A stretch of DNA of 28,500 nucleotides from Chrysomallon squamiferum (taxonomy: Eukaryota > Mollusca > Gastropoda > Neomphalida > Peltospiridae). The translations under genes and the position numbers were made by a program. The notes beneath the pieces are model-generated. The model worked only from the letters and a program-made list of their open reading frames with translations, searched no databases and was not told the origin of the DNA. The stretch is from contig CM022669.1 of the NCBI GenBank assembly GCA_012295275.1, positions 1,372,073 through 1,400,572 of the forward strand, given 5' to 3'. Positions 18,629-28,146 of the stretch are shown here, piece by piece (position 1 is the first letter of the stretch; each line of letters opens with the position of its first letter).

Positions 18629-21058
18629 AAATGACTGTATTAGTTATATAAAATATAATAAAATGACTGTATTAGTTATATAAAATATAATAAAATGACT
18701 GTATTAGTTATATAAAATATAATAAAATGACTGTATTAGTTATATAAAATATAATAAAATGACTGTATTAATAAAATATATAAAAAATATAATAAAATGA
18801 CTGTATTAGTTATATAAAATATAATAAAATGACTGTATTAGTTATATAAAATATAATAAAATGACTGTATTAGTTATATAAAATATAATAAAATGACTGT
18901 ATTAGTTAAATAAAATATAATAAAATGACTGTATTAGTTATATAAAATATAATAAAATGACTGTATTAGTTATATAAAATATAATGAAATGACTGTATTA
19001 GTTATATAAAAAATATAATAAGATGACTGTATTAGTTATATAAAAATATAATAAAATGACTGTATTAGTTATATAAAATATAATAAGATGACTGTATTAG
19101 TTATATAAAATATAATAAAATGACTGTATTAATATAAAATATAATAAGATGACTGTATTAGTTATATAAAATATAATAAAATGACTGTATTAGTTATATA
19201 AAATATAATAAGATGACTGTATTAATATAAAATATAATAAAATGACTGTATTAGTTATATAAAATATAATAAGATGACTGTATTAGTTATATAAAATATA
19301 ATAAAATGACTGTATTAGTTATATAAAATATAATAAAATGACTGTATTAGTTATATAAAATATAATAAAATGACTGTATTAGTTATATAAAATATAATAA
19401 GATGACTGTATTAGTTATATAAAATATAATAAAATGACTGTATTAGTTATATAAAATATAATAAGATGACTGTATTAGTTATATAAAATATAATAAAATG
19501 ACTGTATTAGTTATATAAAATATAATGAAATGACTGTATTAGTTATATAAAATATAATGAAATGACTGTATTAAAATATAAAAATGACTATAATAAAATG
19601 ACTGTATTAGTTATATAAAATATATAATAAAATGACTGTATTAGTTATATAAAATATAATAAAATGACTGTATTAGTTATATAAAATATAATAAAATGAC
19701 TGTATTAGTTATATAAAATATAATAAAATGACTGTATTAGTTATATAAAATATAATAAAAAATGACTGTATTAGTTATATAAAATATAATAAAATGACTG
19801 TATTAGTTATATAAAATATAATAAAATGACTGTATTAGTTATATAAAATATAATCAAATGACTGTATTAGTTATATAAAATATAATCAAATGACTGTATT
19901 AGTTATATAAAATATAATGAAATGACTGTATTAGTTATATAAAATATAATGAAATGATCAGTTATATAAAATATAATAAAATGACTGTATCAGTTATATA
20001 AAATATAATAAAATGACTGTATTAGTTATATAAAATATAATAAAATGACTGTATTAGTTATATAAAATATAATAAAATGACTGTATTAGTTATATAAAAT
20101 ATAATAAAATGACTGTATTAGTTAAATAAAATATAATAAAATGACTGTATTAGTTATATAAAATATAATCAAATGACTGTATTAGTTATATAAAATATAA
20201 TCAAATGACTGTATTAGTTATATAAAATATAATGAAATGACTGTATTAGTTATATAAAATATAATGAAATGACTGTATCAGTTATATAAAATATAATAAA
20301 ATGACTGTATCAGTTATATAAAATATAATAAAATGACTGTATCAGTTATATAAAATATAATAAAATGACTGTATCAGTTATATAAAATATAATAAAATGA
20401 CTGTATTAGTTATAATAAATATAATGAAATGACTGTATTAGTTATATAAAATATAATAAAATGACTGTATTAGTTATATAAAATATAATAAAATGACTGT
20501 ATTAGTTATATAAAATATAATGAAATGACTGTATTAGTTATATAAAATATAATGAAATGACTGTATTAGTTATATAAAATATAATGAAATGACTGTATTA
20601 GTTATATAAAATATAATAAAATGACTGTATCAGTTATATAAAATATAATAAAATGACTGTATTAGTTATATAAAATATAATAAAATGACTGTATTAGTTA
20701 TAATAAATATAATGAAATGACTGTATTAGTTATATAAAATATAATAAAATGACTGTATTAGTTATATAAAATATAATAAAATGACTGTATTAGTTATATA
20801 AAATATAATAAAATGACTGTATTAGTTATAATAAATATAATGAAATGACTGTATTAGTTATATAAAATATAATAAAATGACTGTATTAGTTATATAAAAT
20901 AAAATGACTGTATTAGTTATAATAAATATAATGAAATGACTGTATTAGTTATATAAAATATAATAAAATGACTGTATTAGTTATATAAAATATAATAAAA
21001 TGACTGTATTAGTTATATAAAATAAAATAAAATGACTGTATTAGTTATATAAAATGAA
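18629..21058. repeat. 32-bp AT-rich satellite, about 76 copies
   Basis: Unit of 32 bp composed of ATGACTGTATTAGTTA then TATAAAATATAATAAA. Every standard unit contains a TATAAAA box-like string and an AATAAA string, both on the plus strand. Variants cluster: ATAAGATG around 19018-19470, AATCAAATG pairs at 19851 and 20166, TATCAGTT around 19985 and 20275-20385, TTATAATAAAT at 20410, 20699, 20827 and 20918. Several of these recur at multiples of 32 bp (288, 128), the footprint of unequal exchange. No long frame exists because each unit has stops. Confidence 0.97.
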
Positions 21059-21059
21059 A

Positions 21060-21620
21060 TAAAGTGATGAATATGCTGAAGCTACCGAATCGATCTTGGA
21101 CACAGTAAATTGTAAGATATCATATCTCTACCACTTGCCTGCGTAACTAGAGATATCTCTACAAGCAGTTCTAGAAATTTCTCCCGTGGGGCGGAAACAG
21201 TTCACATTCGGTGTCTGTTTTCTTGTTGCGCACTCGCACGAGCAGTCCGAGAAGCTGACCTGAGATTTGACCTCATTTCATCATGGCTGTCACAAATTCG
21301 TTTTATTTTCTTGCTCCTTTTGGATTTATTGCCATTTTCTAGTTGCATCGCGTTCCTCAATTACTGCCGTTGCGTGATGGTGTACTAATACGAGTAACGC
21401 GACCTCTAAACCATCGGTTATAAAAGTTGACAAGAATATCGGATCTAGCGTTTTGACATTTGTTTGAATTAGATGATTCAATGATAAAAATGGGGAAAAC
21501 TGCGAAATAAATTTGCAGTAGATGTAAATTGGGTAGATGAAGGACAAGAGTCTATGGCTTCAGGGAGGCAAGGGAAAGAACTCGTACACAACGATGTAGT
21601 TAACAGGAGAAACATTTGAT
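21060..21620. other. Unique island, no gene called
   Basis: Repeat-free. A perfect 9-bp inverted repeat ATATCTCTA/TAGAGATAT (21122-21130 and 21148-21156) lies near its start. A 73-codon minus frame (21326-21547) has no recognisable domain. Confidence 0.4.
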
Positions 21621-21624
21621 TGAT

Positions 21625-21690
21625 TTTTATTTGTTTGTACATTTATTTTATTTTTTATTTTATTTTATTTTATTTTTTTAAATCGGTTAC
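21625..21690. repeat. (ATTTT)n tract
   Basis: TTTATTTTATTTT-type low-complexity sequence. Confidence 0.85.
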
Positions 21691-21694
21691 GTTG

Positions 21695-22150
21695 TATAAG
21701 AAGACAAACCTTTTATTTCAAATTTTTAACTAATTATCTTATTTGTTTTATTTTCTGCGCTTCTATCAACTGTTCAGCAGTTACATCGTTTGTTATTTGA
21801 TGTTCATTTACGTTTACCTTTCTTTTCTTTCCTATTAAAAGTTTATTAATAAATAAAAACAAAAACAAAAAATCGGATCATTAACATAAAAACGGAATTC
21901 GTTAAGAAAGACAAACCTGTCGTTTGTGTGGCTTCGACCCTAGGACCAATGGAATTCCAGTTTCACATTTCAGCGACTAAACTTAATCATGTCTCCGCCA
22001 ATTAAGATCAAAGTTGAGATTTTCTAATCAAACGAAATAAAGGCAGATTTCAATAGCAGGCGAGCAAGATGAACATATTAAATTGCTCGTTTTCCAGACG
22101 GCTCTATCACTCAAGTATATTGACTCACCATCGACAAGCTGCCGACATTA
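21695..22150. other. Unique island with TCF/LEF-like site
   Basis: Repeat-free from about 21880. It contains CCAAT at 21946, CCAATTAAG, and ATCAAAG at 22007-22013, which matches the TCF/LEF core. AAGACAAACC occurs twice (about 21700 and 21907). Regulatory role is conjecture. Confidence 0.3.
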
Positions 22151-22156
22151 ACAAAC

Positions 22157-22275
22157 GTAGAGGCAGTAACCGTGTCTTGCTGAAGGATATTGCGCTGTGT
22201 TCTGGTCACTGCCACTGTTGACCGCGGACTCGTTCAGCCACAGATAGCCGGTGTAATGGAAAGAGTAAATATTTG
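22157..22275 (-). CDS. Possible isolated exon, unknown protein
   Basis: On the minus strand this 119-bp block is preceded by TTATTTAACAG (acceptor-like) and followed by GTTTGT (weak donor-like). It is GC-richer than its surroundings and open throughout in one frame that includes GYLWLNESAV and ARHGYCLY. The W, a proline and the CLY string are placed loosely as in the second half of a C-type lectin-like domain, but the usual WND-type residues are missing. That resemblance is weak and from memory. A chance open frame or a decayed pseudo-exon is equally possible, and no partner exons are visible in the window. Confidence 0.22.
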
Positions 22276-22279
22276 CTGT

Positions 22280-22502
22280 TAAATAAGCCAGTGTAACATA
22301 AGTAGTGTTATGTCCTCCCCGATCCGTGCCAGTTTCACTGTACTTTGAAAGAAGTGTTAAGACCATACACAAACTGAGATACCCAATTAATACACAGAAA
22401 TAAAGGTATATTTATCTAATTTTTTGTCCGTTTAAAATTCTTTATAGCACTTTACAAGGTATACACCTACACAACATCATCATCAACACCATTGTGCAGC
22501 CG

Positions 22503-22506
<4 letters not shown>
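22280..22506. other. Unique sequence, nothing recognised
   Basis: AT-rich DNA with an ATCATCATCAACACC stretch at about 22476. No supported feature. Confidence 0.4.

Positions 22507-22569
<63 letters not shown>
22507..22569. repeat. (AG)n microsatellite, 63 bp
   Basis: A pure AG run, the fourth long GA/CT tract in the window. Confidence 0.95.
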
Positions 22570-22572
<3 letters not shown>

Positions 22573-22657
22573 AACATTAGCCAGATGGTATAATTGTGGA
22601 AAAAGAAGATCACTTGAGTAACGTTGGTTTCTGTGTTTGTTAACTTATTTCTTGTAG

Positions 22658-22748
22658 GTGAACACGTCAGTCATTAAGGAATTAACGTCATACACAATTT
22701 ACTCTAACACAAACCGGATGCTACGCTTAACGCTAACTGAGCCCAGAG
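22658..22748 (+). CDS. Possible isolated exon, unknown protein
   Basis: Bounded by a good acceptor (pyrimidine-rich GTTAACTTATTTCTTGTAG ending at 22657) and a good donor (GAG|GTAAAT at 22749). The 91-bp block is open in frame 1 for all 30 codons, while the other two frames stop within it. The residues include YSNTNRMLRLTLTEPR. Length 91 gives a phase change across the exon (in phase 0, out phase 1). I recognise no domain; a CUB-like strand pattern crossed my mind but is not supported. It could equally be a lncRNA exon or chance. No neighbouring exons of the same strand were found. Confidence 0.3.
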
Positions 22749-22749
22749 G

Positions 22750-22915
22750 TAAATTATCAACTGGTCCCAGTAGACTTCATGATAAAATATTTTCAGTTAG
22801 TCCAGATACTGTCAGTGCCTTTTTGTCCTTGTAATTCTTTTTCTTAATTATTTTTATATAAATGTGTTGGTGCACTTAACAGATTGTGTAATGTTGTATT
22901 TATAATTATTTGTAT
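22750..22915. other. AT-rich unique sequence, nothing recognised
   Basis: Another acceptor-like ATATTTTCAG lies near 22787-22796, but no open exon with a donor follows. Confidence 0.35.
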
Positions 22916-23112
22916 GCATATACACATACACACATACACACATACATATATCATAATTACTTTTATGTTGTTGATATATGTGTGTGAGTGTGTATACATG
23001 TGTGTGTGTGTATATATATGTGTGTGTGTGTGTGTGTGCTTGTGTGTGTGTTCTTGTGTGTGTGTTTGGGTGTGTGTGTGTGGGTGTGTGTGTGTGTGTG
23101 GGTGTGTGTGAC
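22916..23112. repeat. CA-then-GT microsatellite tract
   Basis: CATACACACATACAC sequence, a short AT gap, then about 130 bp of GT with GTTTGGG and TTCTTG interruptions. The V/C and H/T frames on the two strands are artefacts. Confidence 0.95.
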
Positions 23113-23149
23113 TGTGTTTGTTGGCGAAGGAATAACACTATCGGTAACA

Positions 23150-23265
23150 GCACCTGTAGTGATAGCAGTAGTTAATTTAGTTGTACTACTAGTAGTAGTA
23201 GAAGTTAGCGTTGTAGGAGCAGTAGCAGTAGTCATAGCAGTGGTAGCAGTAATTATTTTATTATT
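23150..23265. repeat. Degenerate (AGT)n/(AGC) triplets
   Basis: GTAGTGATAGCAGTAG-type sequence with TACTACTAGTAGTAGTAG in the middle (a small self-complementary stretch near 23185-23203). Confidence 0.8.
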
Positions 23266-23388
23266 CATGGATGTACAAATCAATGTTAGGATAGGCTTCT
23301 TTCTATCCCTAAACTGTCTGATCACCACCCCAGTACACCCGGCCAGATTTGAACACGGGTAACAAATTTTCACCATCTACAAGCAGCG
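23266..23388. other. Short unique segment with B-box-like string
   Basis: On the minus strand GTTCAAATC (complement of 23346-23354) matches a B box loosely. No A box lies at the right distance, so no SINE is called. Confidence 0.3.
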
Positions 23389-24500
23389 CTGTGTTTCACT
23401 ACCCGGTTTTCACTACGCTGTGTTTCACTACCCGGTTTTCACTACGTGGTGTTTCACTACGCGGTTTTTCACTACAAGCAGCGCGGTGTTTCACTACGCT
23501 GTGTTTCACTATGCGGTGTTTCACTACGCTGTTTCACTACGCTGTGTATCACTACGCGGTGTTTCACTACGATGTTTCACTACGCTGTTTCACTACCCTG
23601 TTTCACTACCCTGTTTCACTAAGCGGTGTTTCACTACGCTGTTTCACTACGCTGTGTTTCACTACGCGGTGTTTCACTACGCTGTGTTTCACTACGCTGT
23701 TTCACTACGCTTTGTTTGACTACGCTGTGTTTCACTACGCTGTTTCACTACGCTGTGTTTCACCACGCGGTGTTTCACTACGCTGTTTCACTACGCGGTG
23801 TTTCACTACGCTTTGTTTGACTACGCTGTGTTTCACTACGCGGTGTTTCACTACGCTGTTTCACTACGCTGTGTTTCACTACGCGGTGTTTCACTACGCT
23901 GTTTCACTACGCGGTGTTTTACTACTCTGTGTTTCACTACGCTGTGTTTCACTACGCGGTGTTTCACTACGCTGTTTCACTACGCTGTGTTTCACTACGC
24001 GGTGTTTCACTACGCTGTTTCACTACGCGGTGTTTTACTACTCTGTGTTTCACTACTCTGTTTTCACTACGCTGTGTTTCACTACGCGGTGTTTCACTAC
24101 GCTGTTTCACTACTGTGTTTCACTACGCGGTGTTTCACTACGCTGTTTCACGCGGTGTTTTACTACTCTGTGTTTCACTACTCTGTTTTCACTACGCTGT
24201 GTTTCACTACGCGGTGTTTCACTACGCTGTTTCACTACGCTGTGTTTCACTACGCGGTGTTTCACTACGCTGTTTCACTACGCGGTGTTTTACTACTCTG
24301 TGTTTCACTACTCTGTGTTTCACTACGCTGTGTTTCACTACGCGGTGTTTCACTACGCTGTTTCACTATGCTGTGTTTCACTACGCGGTGTTTCACTACG
24401 CTGTTTCACTACGCGGTGTTTTACTACTCTGTGTTTCACTACGCTGTGTTTCACTACGCGGTGTTTCACTACGCTGTTTCACTACGCGGTGTTTTACTGC
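23389..24500 (+). repeat. 13/15-bp minisatellite with higher-order period
   Basis: Units TTTCACTACGCTGTG and TTTCACTACGCGGTG (15 bp) are mixed with a 13-bp form TTTCACTACGCTG. The marker GTTTTACTACTCTG recurs with actactctg at 23921, 24037, 24162, 24292 and 24423, giving a higher-order period of 116-131 bp. The early part (to about 23620) carries CCCGG variants. None of the three forward frames of the unit contains a stop (F-H-Y-A-V, F-T-T-L-C, S-L-R-C-V), so the 425-codon frame at 23349-24626 needs no selection to exist. I do not call it a gene. Confidence 0.95.
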
Positions 24501-24730
24501 AGCAGTCTCTCTTCTGGATATCGTCGTATTCTGTTATCGCGGTGCTGCAGTCTTGCTTGTGCGAGTAATGTAGTCGGCGCCGTGAAGACGCGGTGTTGCG
24601 TGTTGATCCTGTCGTTCATCAGATGAACTTCTCCCTCGGGAAACATCGGCAACATAATCAACAAGAAACCTCACTCCGCCGTGACAAGTTTAAAACGTTA
24701 CATCCATCGTGCAAATGTTTTTAGTTTCCT
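24501..24730. other. CpG-containing unique segment after the minisatellite
   Basis: GC-richer than average, with inverted CTGCAGCA (24497-24504) and TGCTGCAG (24543-24550). It has no recognised coding content; the forward frame continues here only because it exits the repeat. Confidence 0.4.
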
Positions 24731-24733
24731 TAT

Positions 24734-24842
<109 letters not shown>

Positions 24843-25304
24843 TTTACTTCATTGTTAACTCTATATATTATATAAAGGGCTCAGTTGCAAAAGTTCTTAG
24901 ATCCATTTGCAAAAAAAAAAAAAGTTTGATGCACAAACTGATAGTGATTAACCATTACTTCGTGGCGACAAACCTAATTAGTTGTAAAATCTTTGAAATC
25001 CATTTGTAAAGGACCAGTGAATTTTTACTGATGATGCAAAGGGACTTACATCATTTTCATTTATTTATTTTTTTATCTTTTTTTGTGTGGCTTTTTTGAC
25101 GTTTTCTATAAATTAGGAAAATGGTCTATAAGCCCATTTTCAAATAAACTCTTATTATATATACATTAATAAACAGATAGATAAAAGAGACATACACTAT
25201 TTATTTTATTTTTCTGGTCGGGTTGTTTGATTATATTTTTAAAATTATTTTCTTTTAATACATTATTAATTAATTTATTTTAGTTTGTTTCGTTTACATA
25301 GTTT
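24843..25304. other. AT-rich unique sequence, nothing recognised
   Basis: Low-information AT-rich DNA without repeats longer than a few units. Confidence 0.45.
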
Positions 25305-25328
25305 AAAAAAAAAAAAAAAAAAAAAAAA
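25305..25328. repeat. Poly(A) tract, 24 bp
   Basis: Could be the tail of an old retroposon, but no recognisable body or target duplication was seen upstream. Confidence 0.85.
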
Positions 25329-25504
25329 TTTGAAAGTTATATATTTAGGTAAGAAACAGAAAAAAAAACTATTTTGGAACATGAAACTCATTTACAGAAT
25401 ATCGGTGGAAAGGCAAGGAAGGGAATAAGTAGGTGAAAAAATAATCACTCGAGAACGAAGACAAGAACAAAGCAGAGAATTCCTGCAGAAGTGAAATTAG
25501 TTTT

Positions 25505-25655
25505 ATTATTTTCAGTCGTCATCCGCTGCTTGTCACGCAAACATAACACACGAGACCAGGCCTCGCCCCGCCATCTCGCGCTGACATTCTGGCGTGCGAC
25601 TGTACTTCGCCCGGCGCGAGCGATCTCCGATAAAACCGCTAATACGGAAAATTAC
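25505..25655. promoter_or_regulatory. Isolated CpG-rich patch
   Basis: About 20 CpGs in roughly 140 bp, in an otherwise CpG-poor AT-rich setting. The minus strand contains GAGATGGCGGGGC, close to a YY1-type site. The 68-codon forward frame 25491-25697 begins with a hydrophobic MKLVLLFSVV stretch, but its start lies outside the CpG patch and no domain is recognised. A short CpG-island-like promoter or conserved element is the preferred reading. Confidence 0.35.
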
Positions 25656-25739
25656 GAACTTTATGATCGTTTTTTAAGACGCATTAACTATTTTTAATCC
25701 GACAGATTGATGCCTTTTAGATTGCAATTATGGTAGGAA

Positions 25740-25820
25740 CGACAACAACAACAAGAGCAACAATAACAATATAAAATGATTTATTAAATTTAAAAAAAAT
25801 AAAATAATAATAAATAAATA

Positions 25821-25862
<42 letters not shown>

Positions 25863-25880
25863 TAATAATAATAGTTAAAG
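25740..25880. repeat. (AAC) and (AAT)n tracts
   Basis: ACAACAACAACAAG, then AAAT and AAT units to about 25874. Confidence 0.9.
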
Positions 25881-25982
25881 ATAAAAGACAATGACAATAA
25901 CTATTCTCAATGGTGTACTCATTTTAGCTAACTTAAAGATCATTAAGATTTATTAAACGTTTTATTTATATACATCTTTCTA

Positions 25983-25984
<2 letters not shown>

Positions 25985-26019
<35 letters not shown>
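25985..26019. repeat. Poly(T), 35 bp
   Basis: Uninterrupted T run; an inverted poly(A) tail is possible but no retroposon body is recognised. Confidence 0.9.
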
Positions 26020-26021
<2 letters not shown>

Positions 26022-26039
26022 AAGTTTTACTATTTTTAA

Positions 26040-26047
<8 letters not shown>

Positions 26048-26086
<39 letters not shown>

Positions 26087-26090
26087 TTAA
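26048..26090. repeat. (ATT)n microsatellite
   Basis: About thirteen ATT units. Confidence 0.95.
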
Positions 26091-26094
26091 GTTA

Positions 26095-26605
26095 TTTATT
26101 ATACTCTTTTATATCACTGTTGTTGCTGTTGGTGGTGATGTTACTGTTTTGTTGTTAATAAATATATTGTTCATCTTTTATCTTTTTAAATCATATCAAA
26201 GGGGATAAATTAAGCTAAACTCGGGTGAAAAAAAAAAAGATCACATGACAAACATTGGAAAATTCTCATCGATAGACAGATTAAACTGATTTTAAGCAGT
26301 CTTTTGAAGTTTTCCAATTTCTCAATTTTTTTTTTCTATCGCGACCATTTAGGAATTTATTAAAGCGATGTGTTGTGTTTCCGAGAGTGATATTATTGCG
26401 TGTCACGTCGCGTGTATTGGCAGACACGTTCTGGCCTATGTGAGACCGTCTGAGAGACAGAATGTTATTGGAAATTCACATTAATACAGGCTCTGCTTAT
26501 TTGATGACGACAACACACAGCACTTACTTTAATGGGGATCACTACGGCTTTGACGTGGATGTCTTCAGTTAAAATGAACGTGCAGAAACACACAAAGATA
26601 TGCAT
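26095..26605. other. Unique sequence, no gene called
   Basis: AT-rich to about 26340. The part 26350-26560 is CpG-richer (GTCACGTCGCGTG near 26402) but has no clear exon. Confidence 0.4.
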
Positions 26606-26870
26606 AGATTATAGACACACACACACACACACACAGGCTAACACACAAATACACACAAGTAAACTACATATACACACATAAATACACAGATGCAGACATA
26701 CAGATACTCATACGCTTTGAGACATAACGTGTATAAACATTCTCACATGTACATTCTTTATTAATCTGTACAAACACACACGATTTCGTTGTATTATCTG
26801 TGTAGGAACGCGTGTAACTATGCATGTATGTATGTTTAGTGATTGTGCATTTTGTGTGCACATGAATAGG
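26606..26870. repeat. CA-rich degenerate tract
   Basis: (CA)n at 26614-26634 followed by ACACAAATACACAC and ATACAC-type sequence and short TATG runs. The minus frame over it is an artefact. Confidence 0.75.
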
Positions 26871-26978
26871 TAAATCAAGATGATAGTGTAGTTGTAGTAG
26901 TAATAGTAATGATATTTATAATTAACAATTTCACAAATACTTTTATATTTTTGTTGTTGGTGGTATTTTTTTGTGCGA

Positions 26979-27020
26979 TTTTTTTTTTTTTTTTTTTTTT
27001 TTTTTGTTTTTTTTTTTTTT
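26979..27020. repeat. Poly(T), about 42 bp with one G
   Basis: T run broken by G at 27006 and ended by CCCCC. Confidence 0.9.
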
Positions 27021-27146
27021 CCCCCTCATTTCGTTGTGTCTCGGGGATATTAATAACGGTTATTGAAAGACGTCAATTTTAGAGATGAATGGAACTAGCA
27101 AATCAACAGTCGTTTATCACAAACATGAAAAAAACTGAACACAGTT

Positions 27147-27154
27147 TGACGTCA
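27147..27154. promoter_or_regulatory. Perfect CRE octamer TGACGTCA
   Basis: Context GTT-TGACGTCA-CTGG. It lies in a 130-bp unique segment (27030-27165) between T-rich tracts. Confidence 0.45.
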
Positions 27155-27165
27155 CTGGCAATAAT

Positions 27166-27300
27166 TATGGTATTTTTTATTTTTATTTTTGTTATCGTTG
27201 TTGTTGTTTTTTTTCACCATCTTTTTCTTCTTTTCGTTTTATATTTTTAAAGTTTTGATTCTTTGTTTTTTTTCTTTATTCTTTATTTAAAGTGATATTT
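27166..27300. repeat. T-rich low-complexity tract
   Basis: TTTTTATTTT, GTTGTTGTTG and TTCTTCTTTTC blocks. Confidence 0.75.
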
Positions 27301-27310
27301 TACACCAGAA

Positions 27311-27455
27311 TAACAAATAACAAATAACAAATAATAGTAATAATAAAGCAAGAACAGAAAAAAAAAAAAAAAAAACAAAAATAAATAAATAAATAAAGTA
27401 AAATAAAAAGAGAAGAAAAAGAAAGAGAAGAAAAAAGAAGAAGAAGAAGAAGAAA
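27311..27455. repeat. A-rich tract with AACAAAT, AAAT and GAA repeats
   Basis: AATAACA heptamers, poly(A) at 27358-27375, AAAT units, then AAGAAGAAG. The F/S-rich minus frame is an artefact. Confidence 0.85.
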
Positions 27456-27459
27456 GAAT

Positions 27460-27786
27460 CAGCTTCTTCCTTATTTTCACAAGTAATATATTTGTGATGA
27501 TGATTAAAAATGAAGACTGTAAGTTATTACAAGGGTTTTCCACGCAGAAAACCGGATGCAACATTTTCAGTGGTTTGATTACAGACTTGGAGAGTATCCA
27601 GTATTATCTGCTTCTACGAATGTTACGTAATAGTAGTTTATTTTTCAGTTTGGTGTGTTTTTACTCATTCTAAACCGAACTCTTCACTGATGTATTTATT
27701 TATCTTTGTTCTTGGTTAATGAGCCATTCACTACAAAGTGTGACTTGAAGATTCACGTCTTCTTTAGTTTCACTGGTCTGGATACA
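27460..27786. other. Unique sequence, nothing recognised
   Basis: Repeat-free AT-rich DNA leading into the 47-bp arrays. Confidence 0.4.
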
Positions 27787-28133
27787 AACAGTGGAGAAAA
27801 TGTTTATCAGTTAATTAATAACAGATCCAGTCAAACAATAGAGAACATCTTTATCAGTTAATTAATCACTGATCCAGTCAAACAATGGGGTAAACGTTTA
27901 TCAGTTAATTAATAACAGATCCAGTCAAACAATAGAGAACATCTTTATCAGTTAATTAATCACTGATCCAGTCAAACAGTGGAGAAAATGTTTATCAGTT
28001 AATTAATAACAGATCCAGTCAAACAATGGGGTAAATGTTTATCAGTTAATTAACAACAGATCCAGTCAAACAATGGGGTAAATGTTTATCAGTTAATTAA
28101 CAACAGATCCAGTCAAACAGTGGAGAAAATGCC
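27787..28133. repeat. 47-bp minisatellite A, seven copies
   Basis: CAGTTAATTAA occurs at 27808, 27855, 27902, 27949, 27996, 28043 and 28090, exactly 47 bp apart. Three unit types differ in the spacer (GTGGAGAAAATG, ATAGAGAACATC, ATGGGGTAAAYG) and appear in the order 1-2-3-2-1-3-3, then a partial type 1. Each unit contains the 8-bp palindrome TTAATTAA. Confidence 0.95.
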
Positions 28134-28146
28134 ACTGCTTAAGGTT

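Noticed and set aside
23340-23395. Minus-strand B-box-like GTTCAAATC suggesting another SINE
   Set aside because: The nearest A-box-like string is about 36 bp away instead of about 44 and lacks key bases.
23349-24626. 425-codon open frame
   Set aside because: It is produced by a minisatellite whose unit lacks stops in all forward frames; there is no domain, splice context or codon bias.
25305-25328. Retroposon tail or processed pseudogene
   Set aside because: No recognisable body upstream and no target duplication around the poly(A).
25491-25697. 68-codon frame with a hydrophobic start like a signal peptide
   Set aside because: The hydrophobic start lies in AT-rich sequence before the CpG patch and the rest has no known fold or cysteine pattern.
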